Assembly (NCBI RefSeq): GCF_000364605.1
Contig: NZ_KB822578.1
Location: 372,001-436,000, forward strand
Length of the DNA stretch: 64,000 nucleotides
Source of the DNA: Nocardioides sp. Iso805N
GTDB lineage: Bacteria; Actinomycetota; Actinomycetes; Propionibacteriales; Nocardioidaceae
Reading direction: 5' to 3'
Under the pieces are notes generated by a model, which did not search any database, was not told the origin of the DNA, and saw only the letters and a program-made list of their open reading frames with translations. This document shows, in pieces, positions 8,753 to 17,607 of the stretch. Position numbers and translations under genes: made by a program. How positions within the stretch are numbered: the stretch's first letter is position 1; each line of letters begins with the position of its first letter.

Positions 8753-9664
8753 ATGAAGCTCAACCTGATGTTTCCCATGCGTGCGGTCAAGCACTATCCG
8801 CGCTGGATCGCGGGCAGCAGCCTGGGGGAGGTGGCTCGGCTGGTCGAGGACGCAGGCTTCGACGGCTTCTCGATGAGCGAGCACCCCTATCCCGACAAGG
8901 CGTGGCTGGCCAACGGCGGTCACCACGCGTTCGATCCCTTCGTGGCGTTGAGCATGGTCGCGCAGGCGACGGAGCGGATCCGGGTGATCACCTACGTCAT
9001 GGTCGCGGGCTACCGCAACCCCTACCTCGCGGCCAAGGCGGCGGCGAGCCTGGACCTGCTCTCCAGCGGCCGGCTGACCCTCGGCATGGCAGCGGGGTAC
9101 CTCGAGACCGAGTTCGCCGCCCTGGGCGCCGACTACCAGCACCGCGGTGCCCTGCTCGACGAGGCGGTGGCGGCGATGCGCGCGGCGTGGAGCGGCGTGG
9201 AGCACCAGGGCCCGGCGTACGGCGTCAGCGGTCACGAGGCACTGCCCCTTCCTGCGCAGGTGGGCGGCCCGCCGATCTGGATCGGCGGCAACAGCCGGGC
9301 GGCCCGCCGACGGGTCGTCGAGACCGCGGACGGTTGGATGCCGATGGCCCAGTCGGCCGCGACGGCGACGATCACCAGGACACCGCCACTGGAGGACCTC
9401 GCAACGCTGCGTGCGCTCATCGCCGAACAGAACCAGCGGCGATCCGAGCTCGGCCGACCGCCGGCGGAGATCAGCTTCGTTCCGTTCGAGAAGGAGCTCC
9501 TGCGCAGCGGGGGCGTGGAGGCCTTCTCCAAGGCGCTGGCGCCGCGCGTGGAGGAGTACGCCGAAGCTGGCGTCACCTGGCTGACGATCGAGCCCACGAG
9601 CCGCTCCGTCGCGGACTTCATCGCTGACCTCGCCGTCCTCGGCGACCTGCTTCCACACGCGTAG
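8753..9664 (+). CDS. LLM-class flavin-dependent oxidoreductase
   Basis: Luciferase-like TIM-barrel enzyme of 303 residues using reduced FMN or F420. Family signs are the N-terminal SLGEVARLVEDAGFDGFSMSE, the LDLLSSGRLTLGMAAGYLETEF block near residue 105 and PPIWIGGNSRAARRR near 180. It resembles the actinobacterial TIGR03619-type group. It begins 7 bp after the acyl-CoA dehydrogenase gene and ends the six-gene operon. With the flavin reductase two genes upstream it could form a two-component monooxygenase, though an F420-dependent redox role is equally compatible. Confidence 0.83.
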   Translation: MKLNLMFPMRAVKHYPRWIAGSSLGEVARLVEDAGFDGFSMSEHPYPDKAWLANGGHHAFDPFVALSMVAQATERIRVITYVMVAGYRNPYLAAKAAASLDLLSSGRLTLGMAAGYLETEFAALGADYQHRGALLDEAVAAMRAAWSGVEHQGPAYGVSGHEALPLPAQVGGPPIWIGGNSRAARRRVVETADGWMPMAQSAATATITRTPPLEDLATLRALIAEQNQRRSELGRPPAEISFVPFEKELLRSGGVEAFSKALAPRVEEYAEAGVTWLTIEPTSRSVADFIADLAVLGDLLPHA

Positions 9665-9676
9665 CCGAAACAAAAC

Positions 9677-9690
9677 TGACATCTCTGCCC
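9677..9690 (+). promoter_or_regulatory. TGAC-box operator, site 2 (importer operon), weaker match
   Basis: TGACA-TCTC-TGCCC in the 125-bp gap before the transporter genes; the right arm matches three of five positions. A second dyad, GTGACTGTCAC, occurs at about 9747-9757, nearer the ATG at 9790. Confidence 0.4.
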
Positions 9691-9789
9691 ACTTTTGACG
9701 GGCAATGTTGAGCAGCATCTAGCGATCTTCGTCACACTCATCTAACGTGACTGTCACTTATCGCATGTGGTTCGGAAGGGATCGCCACG

Positions 9790-12552
9790 ATGACGCAGCA
9801 CCTGGTCTTCCTCCTCCTCGGCCTCGGAAACGGCGCCGTCTTCGGAGCTCTCGCCCTCGCAATCGTCCTGACGTATCGCAGCTCTGGCGTGCTCAACTTC
9901 GCCAGTGGCGCGATCGCCCTCTACACGGCTTACGTCTATGCGTTCCTGCGCCAGGGCAAACTGCTGATCCTGATCCCGGGTCTGCCCAACAGCTGGGACT
10001 TCGGCACCGAGCTCGGCCTGTGGCCGGCGATGATCATCGCGCTGGTCGTCAGCGCCGTGGTCGGCCTCGTCCTCTATGTCCTCATCTTCCGTCCGTTGAG
10101 GACGGCACCGCCCGTCGCCAAGGCGGTGGCCGCCCTCGGCGTCTCGCTGCTCGTCAGCAGCCTGGTGGCCGAGAAGCTCGGTACGACACCGATCGCCGTG
10201 CAACCGATCTTCCCGGTGAAGGTCTGGCGGCACGGGCAGCTCATCATCTCCTCCGACCGGGTCTACTTCGCGGCCACGATCGTGGTGGTGGCCATCGTCT
10301 TGATGGCCGTCTTCCGGTTCACGAAGTTCGGCCTGAACACGCGTGCTGCCGCCGAGACCGAGCGAGGCGCCTATCTCAGCGGCATCTCACCCGACCGGAT
10401 CGCGGCGTACAACTGGATGCTCAGCTCGGCCGTGGCCGGTCTCGCCGGCATCCTGATCGCCCCGATCGTGCCGCTGGTCCCCGAGGCCTACACCCTCTTC
10501 ATCGTCCCGGCACTCGCCGCCGCGATCGTGGCCCGCTTCGAGTACATCGTGTGGGCGGTCCTGGCCGGCATCGCCATCGGCGCCCTGCAGTCGGACGCGC
10601 AGCACCTGCAGGTCCAGTACACCAAGCTCCCCTCGGCCGGTCTGCCCGAGCTCATCCCGCTGATCCTGATCATGCTGGTGCTCGTCATCCGGGCGCAGTC
10701 GCTGCCGGGACGCGGGGCGATCATCCTGCAGTCGCTCGGGCGGGCGCCGCGCCCCCAGCGTCTGGTGTCGACGAGCATTGTGATGGCCGTGGTCGCCGTA
10801 GCCGCTCTGGTGCTGCTGCAGGACCGGTGGCGCAACGGTCTCATCGTCACCTTCATCATGGCGATCATCGCCCTGTCGATCGTCGTGGTGACCGGCTACG
10901 CCGGACAGGTCTCCCTGGCCCAGTTGACCATCGCCGGCACGGGCGGCTTCATCCTCGGTCCGATCAGCACCCATCTGCACGTGCCGTTCCCGATCGCGCC
11001 GCTGCTGGCTGCCTTGTTCGCGGCGGTGCTGGGCGTGCTGGTCGGTCTGCCGGCGCTGCGCATCCGCGGCCTGCCGGTCGCGGTCGTCACGCTCGCGATG
11101 GCCTTCGCGGTCGAGGCGTTCTGGTTCCGCAACAGTGACTTCGTCGGCATGGCCGGCGTGTCGGTTCCTGCGCCCTCCCTCTTCGGGTGGGACCTCGGCA
11201 TCGGCTCGGGCCTGGACTATCCGCGTGTCCGGTTCGGCATCCTGTGCCTGATCGTGCTGTTCGCGGTGGCGATCTCCGTGGCGCTGCTGCGACGCAGCCA
11301 GCTCGGCTCACAGATGCTGGCGGTCAAGGCCAACGAGCGCTCGGCCGCAGCGGCCGGGGTGAGCGTGGTCCGGGTGAAGATCCTCGCGTTCGGGATAGCC
11401 GCCTTCATCGCCGGCCTCGGTGGCTGCCTGCTGGCCTACCAGCAGCAGACGATCACGGCGACGTCGTTCTCCGCGATGGCCGGGCTGGCCCTGTTCGGCA
11501 CGGTCTACCTGTGTGGCGCCACCTCCATCTCCGGCGGCGTGCTCGCCGGTGTGACGGCGACCAACGGCGTCTTCTTCATCCTCATCGACGAGGTCTTCTC
11601 GGCCAGTGGGTGGTACCCGGTGGTCGCCAGCGTCCTGCTGATCTTCACGGTCATCCTCAACCCCGAGGGCATCGTCGGGCCGGCCCACTCGTTCCTGGCC
11701 CGGCGCCGCGACCAGCACGGTACGGCGATGGGCTCGGCCATCGCCCGTGCCGAGGCCGAGCGGACCGAGCCGATCCCGGCGACCTTCGACCCGGAGGCCA
11801 GCGTGGAGCTGGAGTTGCGCGACGTCTCGGTCCACTACGGCGGTGTCGTCGCGGTGAACGGCGTCTCCCTCGCGGTGCCGCGCGGCGCGATCGCGGGCCT
11901 CATCGGTCCGAACGGCGCCGGCAAGACGACGTTGATCGACGCGATCAGCGGATTCGCCGCGCACACCGGCGAGGTCCGACTGGCCGGTGTGTCGATCGAG
12001 GACAAGGTGCCCCACGAGCGCATCCGCGCCGGTCTGGGCCGCACCTTCCAGGCCATCGAGCTCTACGACGACCTCAGCGTGCTGGAGAACGTGAAGGTCG
12101 GGCTGACAGCCGCCGGTCATCGCCCCGAGGCTGAGGGCGTGGCCGAGCACGGAGACGCCGATCGTCTCGACGCGACCCTGCGACTGCTCGGTCTCAACGA
12201 CGTGCGTGAGCGTCCTGCGGGGGAGCTCTCGCAGGGTCAGCGGCAGCTGGTCTCGATCGCGCGGGCGCTTGCCGGTCACCCGCGCGTGCTGCTGCTCGAC
12301 GAGCCCGCCGGCGGCCTCGACACGGCCGAGAGCCAGTGGCTGGGGGATCGGCTCCGGCGCATCCGTGACGCGGGCGTCACGATCGTCATCGTCGACCACG
12401 ACATGGGTCTGATGCTGGGGCTGTGCGACCAGATCACGGTCCTGAACTTCGGCGAAGTCATCGCCTCCGGTACCCCCGGCCAGATCCGGGCCGATCAGCG
12501 CGTGGCCGAGGCCTACCTCGGTACTCGTGCAGAGAAGGTTGTGACGGCATGA
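9790..12552 (+). CDS. Fused branched-chain-type ABC transporter: LivH + LivM + LivG
   Basis: A 920-residue fusion of three importer parts normally encoded separately. Residues about 1-300 are a LivH-type permease, about 335-630 a LivM-type permease and about 660-920 a LivG-type ATPase. The ATPase has Walker A IGPNGAGKTTL, the Q-loop RTFQAIELY, the signature LSQGQRQLVSIARA and Walker B VLLLDEPAGGLD. The start follows AAGGGA. LivF overlaps its stop by ATGA, and two LivJ/K-like lipoproteins are encoded at 18.5 and 23.1 kb. Members of this class carry branched-chain amino acids or, in catabolic islands, carboxylic and aromatic acids. The location suggests import of the pathway substrate. Confidence 0.92.
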   Translation: MTQHLVFLLLGLGNGAVFGALALAIVLTYRSSGVLNFASGAIALYTAYVYAFLRQGKLLILIPGLPNSWDFGTELGLWPAMIIALVVSAVVGLVLYVLIFRPLRTAPPVAKAVAALGVSLLVSSLVAEKLGTTPIAVQPIFPVKVWRHGQLIISSDRVYFAATIVVVAIVLMAVFRFTKFGLNTRAAAETERGAYLSGISPDRIAAYNWMLSSAVAGLAGILIAPIVPLVPEAYTLFIVPALAAAIVARFEYIVWAVLAGIAIGALQSDAQHLQVQYTKLPSAGLPELIPLILIMLVLVIRAQSLPGRGAIILQSLGRAPRPQRLVSTSIVMAVVAVAALVLLQDRWRNGLIVTFIMAIIALSIVVVTGYAGQVSLAQLTIAGTGGFILGPISTHLHVPFPIAPLLAALFAAVLGVLVGLPALRIRGLPVAVVTLAMAFAVEAFWFRNSDFVGMAGVSVPAPSLFGWDLGIGSGLDYPRVRFGILCLIVLFAVAISVALLRRSQLGSQMLAVKANERSAAAAGVSVVRVKILAFGIAAFIAGLGGCLLAYQQQTITATSFSAMAGLALFGTVYLCGATSISGGVLAGVTATNGVFFILIDEVFSASGWYPVVASVLLIFTVILNPEGIVGPAHSFLARRRDQHGTAMGSAIARAEAERTEPIPATFDPEASVELELRDVSVHYGGVVAVNGVSLAVPRGAIAGLIGPNGAGKTTLIDAISGFAAHTGEVRLAGVSIEDKVPHERIRAGLGRTFQAIELYDDLSVLENVKVGLTAAGHRPEAEGVAEHGDADRLDATLRLLGLNDVRERPAGELSQGQRQLVSIARALAGHPRVLLLDEPAGGLDTAESQWLGDRLRRIRDAGVTIVIVDHDMGLMLGLCDQITVLNFGEVIASGTPGQIRADQRVAEAYLGTRAEKVVTA

Positions 12553-13412
12553 GCAATCTCCCCGAAGACCGGCCGGAGCCGGTCGAGCTGGATGGCGTCG
12601 CGCCATCGGAGGTGTCGGCCGAGCATGCCGCGGTCGATCTGAGTGTCGATCCCGCCCTCGATCCCGCCCTCGGTCCCGCCGTCGATCGTGCCGCGGAGAC
12701 GCCGGTGCTCGAGGTCCGCGGGCTGACCGCCGGCTACGGGGCTGTCACGGTCGTGCGTGACGTCGACGTACGGCTGACCGCCGGCAAGGTCCTCGCCGTC
12801 CTGGGCCCGAACGGCGCAGGCAAGACGACGCTGCTGAGCACGATGGCAGGGCTTCTCCCGCGCATCGGCGGCGAGGTCCTGGTGGAGGGGAAGGCGCTGC
12901 CCAATGCCCGGCCGGGTGCCGCCAACCGGTCCGGCCTGGTGCTCGTGTCCGACGACCGGGCTCTCTTCACCCGGCTCACGATCAGGGAGAACCTCCAAGT
13001 CGCCCACCGGCCTGGCGGGCTCGATGTCGACGGGGCGATGGACATGTTCCCGGCACTGAAGAAGCGGCTGAAGGTCGCGGCGGGCGCCGTCTCCGGCGGT
13101 GAGCAGCAGATGCTCGCGGTGGCCCGTGCGCTCGTCCAGAGGCCGAAGGTGCTGCTGATCGACGAGATGAGCATGGGCCTGGCGCCGGTCATCGTCGAGG
13201 AGCTGTTGCCGGTCGTTCGACGGATCGCCGACGAGACGGGCGCCGTCATCGTGCTGGTCGAGCAGCATGTTCACCTTGCGCTCGAGGTGGCCGACGAGGC
13301 GCTGGTCATCGTGCACGGCGACGTCCGGCTCGCCACCGCGGCCGGGGAGCTGGCGGCCCACCCCGAGCTGCTCCAGACGGCCTACCTCGGCGGTGAGGCG
13401 GTCTCGGCATAG
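12549..13412 (+). CDS. livF: Branched-chain-type ABC transporter ATPase, LivF-like
   Basis: Second ATPase (287 aa) of the importer. Walker A is LGPNGAGKTTLLST near residue 95, the signature is VSGGEQQMLAVARAL and Walker B is VLLIDEMSMGLAP, followed by the H-loop VEQHVHLAL. The ATG lies in an ATGA overlap with the fused permease/ATPase gene. Unusually, about 48 acidic residues precede the ATPase domain, including a short DPAL/GPAV repeat encoded at about 12650-12690. This low-complexity head has no equivalent in ordinary LivF and is probably a linker. The gene converges on the TetR gene 19 bp away. Confidence 0.92.
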   Translation: MSNLPEDRPEPVELDGVAPSEVSAEHAAVDLSVDPALDPALGPAVDRAAETPVLEVRGLTAGYGAVTVVRDVDVRLTAGKVLAVLGPNGAGKTTLLSTMAGLLPRIGGEVLVEGKALPNARPGAANRSGLVLVSDDRALFTRLTIRENLQVAHRPGGLDVDGAMDMFPALKKRLKVAAGAVSGGEQQMLAVARALVQRPKVLLIDEMSMGLAPVIVEELLPVVRRIADETGAVIVLVEQHVHLALEVADEALVIVHGDVRLATAAGELAAHPELLQTAYLGGEAVSA

Positions 13413-13431
13413 GTCGTCTTTCCGGATGGCC

Positions 13432-14025
13432 TCAGTGCAGCGCGTCGGAGTGCCGGGTGAAGCCGGTCGAGATCAGCGCGAAGGCCCGATCCACCAGGTC
13501 GACCAGGGTCGCGGGGTCCTGATCAGGCTGCCAGGCGGCGAAGGACGTGGTGAGCGTGGTCGCAGCCGTGTTCGCTGCCAGAGCGGCCACGTAGGGGTCG
13601 GCGCCGGGCTGCCGCGCGGTCCACTCGTGCAACGCGATCTCGACATGGTGGTGCGCGGTGCGGTGGTACTGGTCGAGCTCAGGGTGCTGTTCGATGAGGC
13701 GGCGTCGTACGGCGATGACGTTCTCGTGCCCGGTGACGAACGCGGTGCAGACCCGGCGGAGTGCGGGCCACAGCTCCGGCGCTCCGTCTGCGTCGGCCAG
13801 CAGCTGTGCCAGCCGCTCGGCGTCGTCGGGGTCGGGATCGAAGAGCGCGGCGGCCTTGGTCGGGAAGTAGTTGAAGAACGTACGCCGCGAGACGCCGGCC
13901 TCCGCGGCGATGTCGTCGACCGTGACGGCCGCGAACCCGTGCCGTTCGACCAGGGAGAGCGCCGCGGCCTGGAGCGCGCGGATCCCTTCGCGACGAATCT
14001 GCTCGCGGTGCGGACGTGTGGACAC
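13432..14025 (-). CDS. TetR-family repressor of the ALDH/SDR operon
   Basis: TetR regulator of 197 residues. The N-terminal DNA-binding domain includes TVDDIAAEAGVSRRTFFNYFPTK at about residues 35-57; the ligand domain follows. Start GTG 14025 lies 7 nt behind a TAGCCT hexamer on the minus strand, so the mRNA is probably leaderless; the frame is open further upstream, but that part is not TetR-like. It is divergent from the ALDH/SDR operon, and the 124-bp gap holds a perfect 15-bp palindrome. Local repression of those two genes, lifted by a pathway metabolite, is the likely role. Confidence 0.85.
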   Translation of the reverse strand: MSTRPHREQIRREGIRALQAAALSLVERHGFAAVTVDDIAAEAGVSRRTFFNYFPTKAAALFDPDPDDAERLAQLLADADGAPELWPALRRVCTAFVTGHENVIAVRRRLIEQHPELDQYHRTAHHHVEIALHEWTARQPGADPYVAALAANTAATTLTTSFAAWQPDQDPATLVDLVDRAFALISTGFTRHSDALH

Positions 14026-14081
14026 AGGGCACAGGCTACGCAAACGCCCATTGCGCCCCCGTGTGACGCGGCTTACTCTGA

Positions 14082-14096
14082 TTGCACTGAGTGCAA
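14082..14096. promoter_or_regulatory. TetR operator, perfect 15-bp palindrome
   Basis: TTGCACTGAGTGCAA has two perfect 7-bp arms around one central base. It lies 54 bp upstream of ALDH ATG 14150, between a possible -35 (TTACTC, 14073) and -10 (AATAGG, 14096), in the gap shared with the divergent TetR gene. This sequence is unrelated to the TGAC box, so the ALDH/SDR pair appears to have its own switch. Confidence 0.7.
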
Positions 14097-14149
14097 ATAG
14101 GCAGGGTTGCGCCAACAGCACCAACCCTGTCGCGGCCGAAGGAGTGGCG

Positions 14150-15631
14150 ATGACGGCAGGACAGGCTTCGCGCGGGGGTGAGTCGCGGATGCTCATCGAC
14201 GGGCAGCTCGCGCACGCCGAGTCGGGGGCGACGTTCGACAACATCAACCCGGCCACGGAGGACGTGCTCGGCCAGGTCGCCGATGGTTCGGCGGCCGAGA
14301 TGCAGCGGGCGATCGCGGCAGCGCGCCGCGCCTTCGACCAGACGGACTGGTCCACCAACCATGCCTTCCGCAGGCACTGCATCGAGCAGCTGCAGGAGGC
14401 GCTCGAGGCTGAGCGTGAGCTGCTCCGTGCCGAGCTCGTCGCCGAGGTCGGCACGCCCCTGGCGGTGACCTACATGGCCCAGCTCGACTGGCCGTTGGAC
14501 GACGGCCTGCGCTGGCCGACCAAGGAGATCGAGCAGTTCGGCTGGGAGCGCGAGCTGCCGAGCAGCAACCTGGCCGGGATGAACAGCCGCCGCATGGTCT
14601 GGAAAGAGGCCATCGGAGTCGTCGGAGCGATCCTGCCGTGGAACTACCCGTTCGAGGTGCTGATCGGCAAGCTCGGCCCGATCCTGGCTACTGGCAACAC
14701 GGTCGTGATCAAGCCGGCCCCCGACACGCCCTGGAGCGCCACCCGGGTCGGGCGCCTCATCGCGGAGCGCACCGACATCCCCGCCGGCGTCGTCAACGTC
14801 GTGACCTCCTCGGATCATCTGGTCGGCGAGATGCTGACCCTCGACCCGCGGGTCGACCTGATCTCGTTCACCGGTTCGACGCTCACCGGCAGGCGGATCA
14901 TGGAGAAGGGCGCTGCCACGCTGAAGCGCACCTTCTTGGAGCTGGGCGGCAAGTCCGCGGCGATCATCCTCGATGACGCCGACTTCGCCAGCGTGGTGCC
15001 AGCCGGCATGAGCGTGTGCATGCATGCGGGTCAGGGCTGCGCGATGCAGACCAGGATGCTGCTGCCGCGCTCGCGCTACGACGAAGGCGTCGAGCTGATC
15101 ACCGCTGCGATGCAGCACGTTCCGTGGGGAGATCCGACCGACCCGAGCATGCTGATGGGGCCGCTGATCAGCGCACGTCAGCGTGACCGTGTCACCGGGC
15201 TGATCCGGACCGGCATCGAGGAGGGTGCGAAGCTCGTCGTCGGTGGTCCGGACCGCCCAGCGGGCCACGACAGGGGCTTCTTCGTGGAGCCGACCCTCTT
15301 CGTCGACGTCGACAACGCGATGAGGATCGCGCAGGAGGAGATCTTCGGACCGGTGCTCGCGGTCATCGCCTACGACGACGACGAGGACGCGATCCGGATC
15401 GCCAACGACAGCGCCTACGGCCTCTCCGGCGCCATCCACGGTTCGACCGATCGGGCGATGGCCATGGCGCGGCGGATCCGCACCGGCTCGCTCGCGGTGA
15501 ACGCCAGCATCTGGTACGGAGCCGACTCGCCGTACGGCGGCTACAAGAACAGCGGCATCGGCCGCCAGAACGGCGTCGAGGGCTTCGAGCAGTACCTCGA
15601 GACGAAGGCCGTCTCGCTCCCCGCAGGCTGA
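14150..15631 (+). CDS. Aldehyde dehydrogenase
   Basis: Second ALDH of the island, 493 residues. The PWNYPFEVLIGKLGP motif is followed by FTGSTLTGRR, the general base in LELGGKSAA and the nucleophile Cys in HAGQGCAMQTRML. The start is set by GAAGGAG at 14138-14144; the frame is open much further upstream, but that part overlaps the divergent TetR gene. An SDR gene follows after 41 bp. The pair would oxidise an alcohol to an acid by way of the aldehyde, with this enzyme doing the second step. Confidence 0.9.
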   Translation: MTAGQASRGGESRMLIDGQLAHAESGATFDNINPATEDVLGQVADGSAAEMQRAIAAARRAFDQTDWSTNHAFRRHCIEQLQEALEAERELLRAELVAEVGTPLAVTYMAQLDWPLDDGLRWPTKEIEQFGWERELPSSNLAGMNSRRMVWKEAIGVVGAILPWNYPFEVLIGKLGPILATGNTVVIKPAPDTPWSATRVGRLIAERTDIPAGVVNVVTSSDHLVGEMLTLDPRVDLISFTGSTLTGRRIMEKGAATLKRTFLELGGKSAAIILDDADFASVVPAGMSVCMHAGQGCAMQTRMLLPRSRYDEGVELITAAMQHVPWGDPTDPSMLMGPLISARQRDRVTGLIRTGIEEGAKLVVGGPDRPAGHDRGFFVEPTLFVDVDNAMRIAQEEIFGPVLAVIAYDDDEDAIRIANDSAYGLSGAIHGSTDRAMAMARRIRTGSLAVNASIWYGADSPYGGYKNSGIGRQNGVEGFEQYLETKAVSLPAG

Positions 15632-15672
15632 GCGCCGGCGGCTTCACAACATCCCAACGAAGGAGCATCACT

Positions 15673-16539
15673 GTGACGGATCGTCTCGAGGGCAAGGTTG
15701 CGTTCATCACCGGTGCGGCACGCGGTCAGGGTCGCAGCCACGCCGTCCGATTGGCGCAGGAAGGTGCGGACATCATCGCGATCGACCTGTGCGAGCAGAT
15801 CGAGTCCAACCCGTATCCGCTGGCTACGCCAGAGGACCTGAAGGAGACCGTGCGGCTCGTCGAGGACCTGGGTCGTCGCATCGTGGCCAGCAAGGCCGAC
15901 GTACGCGAGCGGGGACAGCTGCGGAACGCGCTCGAGGCCGGTATCGCCGAGCTCGGCCGCGTCGACATCGTCGTGGCCAACGCCGGCATCCTGCCGATGG
16001 CGATGGGCGACCCGGACCCCCTGGACTTCGTCGACGCCACCGACGTCGACCTGGTCGGCGTGATGAACACGGTCGCGGTCGCGGTCCCGCACCTGGGGGA
16101 GTACTCGTCGGTCATCGTGACCGGATCGACAGCCGCGATGCTGCCCAACACGACCGACAACCCGGCGATGGGCCCCGGCAGCGCCGGCTACGGCTGGTCG
16201 AAGAAGACGCTCATCGGCTACACCGAGCAGATGGCGCTACACCTCGCCCCACGCTTCGTCCGGGTCAACTGTGTCCACCCGACGAACGTCGATACGGACC
16301 TGCTCCACAACGACGGCATCTACCAGCAGTTCCGGCCCGATCTGCCGCACCCGACGCGCGAGGACGCCGAGCCGGCATTCAACGTCTTCCAGGCGATGCC
16401 GATCCCGTACGTCGAGCCGGTCGACGTCTCGAACCTGGTGCTCTTCCTCGCCTCCGACGAGGCCCGCTACATCACCGGCCAGCAGATCCGGGTCGACGCC
16501 GGATCGCTGCTCAAGTTCCCGCACGGACCCGGCAACTGA
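15673..16539 (+). CDS. Mycofactocin-coupled SDR oxidoreductase (carveol dehydrogenase-like)
   Basis: Short-chain dehydrogenase of 288 residues whose features match the mycofactocin-dependent group. These are the N-terminus AFITGAARGQGRSHAVRLA, a long insert after the second strand (LCEQIESNPYPLATPEDL) and the active-site pair in AGYGWSKKTL. Enzymes of this group hold their nicotinamide cofactor tightly and pass electrons to mycofactocin. Start GTG 15673 follows GAAGGAG. It is co-transcribed with the ALDH gene. No mycofactocin biosynthesis genes are in the window, so they must lie elsewhere if the assignment is right. Likely substrate: a secondary or cyclic alcohol. Confidence 0.85.
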   Translation: MTDRLEGKVAFITGAARGQGRSHAVRLAQEGADIIAIDLCEQIESNPYPLATPEDLKETVRLVEDLGRRIVASKADVRERGQLRNALEAGIAELGRVDIVVANAGILPMAMGDPDPLDFVDATDVDLVGVMNTVAVAVPHLGEYSSVIVTGSTAAMLPNTTDNPAMGPGSAGYGWSKKTLIGYTEQMALHLAPRFVRVNCVHPTNVDTDLLHNDGIYQQFRPDLPHPTREDAEPAFNVFQAMPIPYVEPVDVSNLVLFLASDEARYITGQQIRVDAGSLLKFPHGPGN

Positions 16540-16563
16540 CCGCTCCCAGCGACGGAGGACGAG

Positions 16564-16603
16564 CGAGCGGGTGGGAGCACGTCGACGTGCTCCCACCCGC
16601 TCG
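16564..16603. terminator. Bidirectional terminator, 40-bp perfect palindrome
   Basis: Two 20-bp arms meet with no spacer (left arm begins CGAGCGGGTGGG, right arm ends CCCACCCGCTCG). It lies between the convergent SDR (ends 16539) and dioxygenase (ends 16633) genes. There is no T-run, as is common for high-GC terminators. Confidence 0.75.
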
Positions 16604-16632
16604 GCGCGAGTGTGGCTCTGTTCCGAGCTCGC

Positions 16633-17499
16633 TCAGCTCTGCGTCGTCGTGACGACACCCATGCCGGTGATCCACTCAGGCACGGGCTCGTAGGCGACGA
16701 CCTCCATCGCGGTGTCAGCCGCGGCGACGGCGGCGATCCACGTGCGGACCTCGTTGGCGCCGACGCCTGCCGGTGCGATGTCCTCGGCGGTCATGCCTGC
16801 CAGGCTCTTCGGGTCCTCGGTCAATTGGCGCAGGAAGGCGTGATCCCACGCAGGGTTGATCTTGTCCTTCGCGGCTGCCCTGCCGGCCTCGTTCATGGCG
16901 AGCCGCTCCTCGTCGGACATGCCCGCGGCCGGCACCTCGAGGCTGGGCGGCGAGTGGGAGAGGCCACCGGATCCGACGTACAGGACCTTGAGGCCGAGGC
17001 TCGCGAGCTCCTCGCCGACCCGACGGCCCAGCGCGTAGGCACGCCCGGGGTTGCCCAGCGGCGGGGTCGCACAGTTGAGGTAGATCGGGATGACCGGGAC
17101 CGTCGGCAGGTCACCGATGAGGTGGGAGTAGGTCTGGCCGAACCCGTGGTCGAGGGCGACCCTGCGGACGGCCGTGACGTCGAACTCGTGGCCCAGGAGG
17201 GCCTCGACGAGGTGTTCGGCGGTCTGGGTGGGTACGTCGTAGCTGCCCTCGGGGGAGCCGAGGTCGCCGAGACCGTCGGCGTTGAGCATGACGGCGATCG
17301 CCGGCACGGAGTCGACGAAGGCACGACGGTGGTCGCTGCCGAAGAAGACCACCAGGTCGGGGGCGAACTCCGTGACCCGGCGGCGGGCCTCGTCGATGCC
17401 GGCGCGGAACGTGTGGCCGAACTCGGCAGTCACGTCACGTCCCATGCCGGGACTGTGGGACGCGCACACGACCATCGTCGCCGCGGATCTCTCAACCAT
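16633..17499 (-). CDS. Class III extradiol ring-cleavage dioxygenase, MhpB-like
   Basis: Fe(II)-dependent dioxygenase that opens a catechol ring next to the two hydroxyls; the closest relative I recognise is 2,3-dihydroxyphenylpropionate 1,2-dioxygenase (MhpB, 314 aa; here 288). Shared marks are SHSPG at 14-18, FGSDHRRAF, LDHGFGQTY with the conserved His, and VGSGGLSHSPP. The C-terminus VPEWITGMG also matches. ATG 17499 follows GGAGG on the minus strand. It is a single-gene unit with a TGAC-box about 110 bp upstream. A catecholic intermediate is implied, but no ring hydroxylase or MhpC-type hydrolase is next to it. Confidence 0.85.
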   Translation of the reverse strand: MVERSAATMVVCASHSPGMGRDVTAEFGHTFRAGIDEARRRVTEFAPDLVVFFGSDHRRAFVDSVPAIAVMLNADGLGDLGSPEGSYDVPTQTAEHLVEALLGHEFDVTAVRRVALDHGFGQTYSHLIGDLPTVPVIPIYLNCATPPLGNPGRAYALGRRVGEELASLGLKVLYVGSGGLSHSPPSLEVPAAGMSDEERLAMNEAGRAAAKDKINPAWDHAFLRQLTEDPKSLAGMTAEDIAPAGVGANEVRTWIAAVAAADTAMEVVAYEPVPEWITGMGVVTTTQS

Positions 17500-17607
17500 G
17501 CGCCACCTCCGGTGCTTCTGACGATGTGATGACTCCTGGTGAGGCATCATATCGAGCGTTGAGCAGCCTTGAGTCTACGACCGCGGATGCTCCGACGCCA
17601 GGTGATC

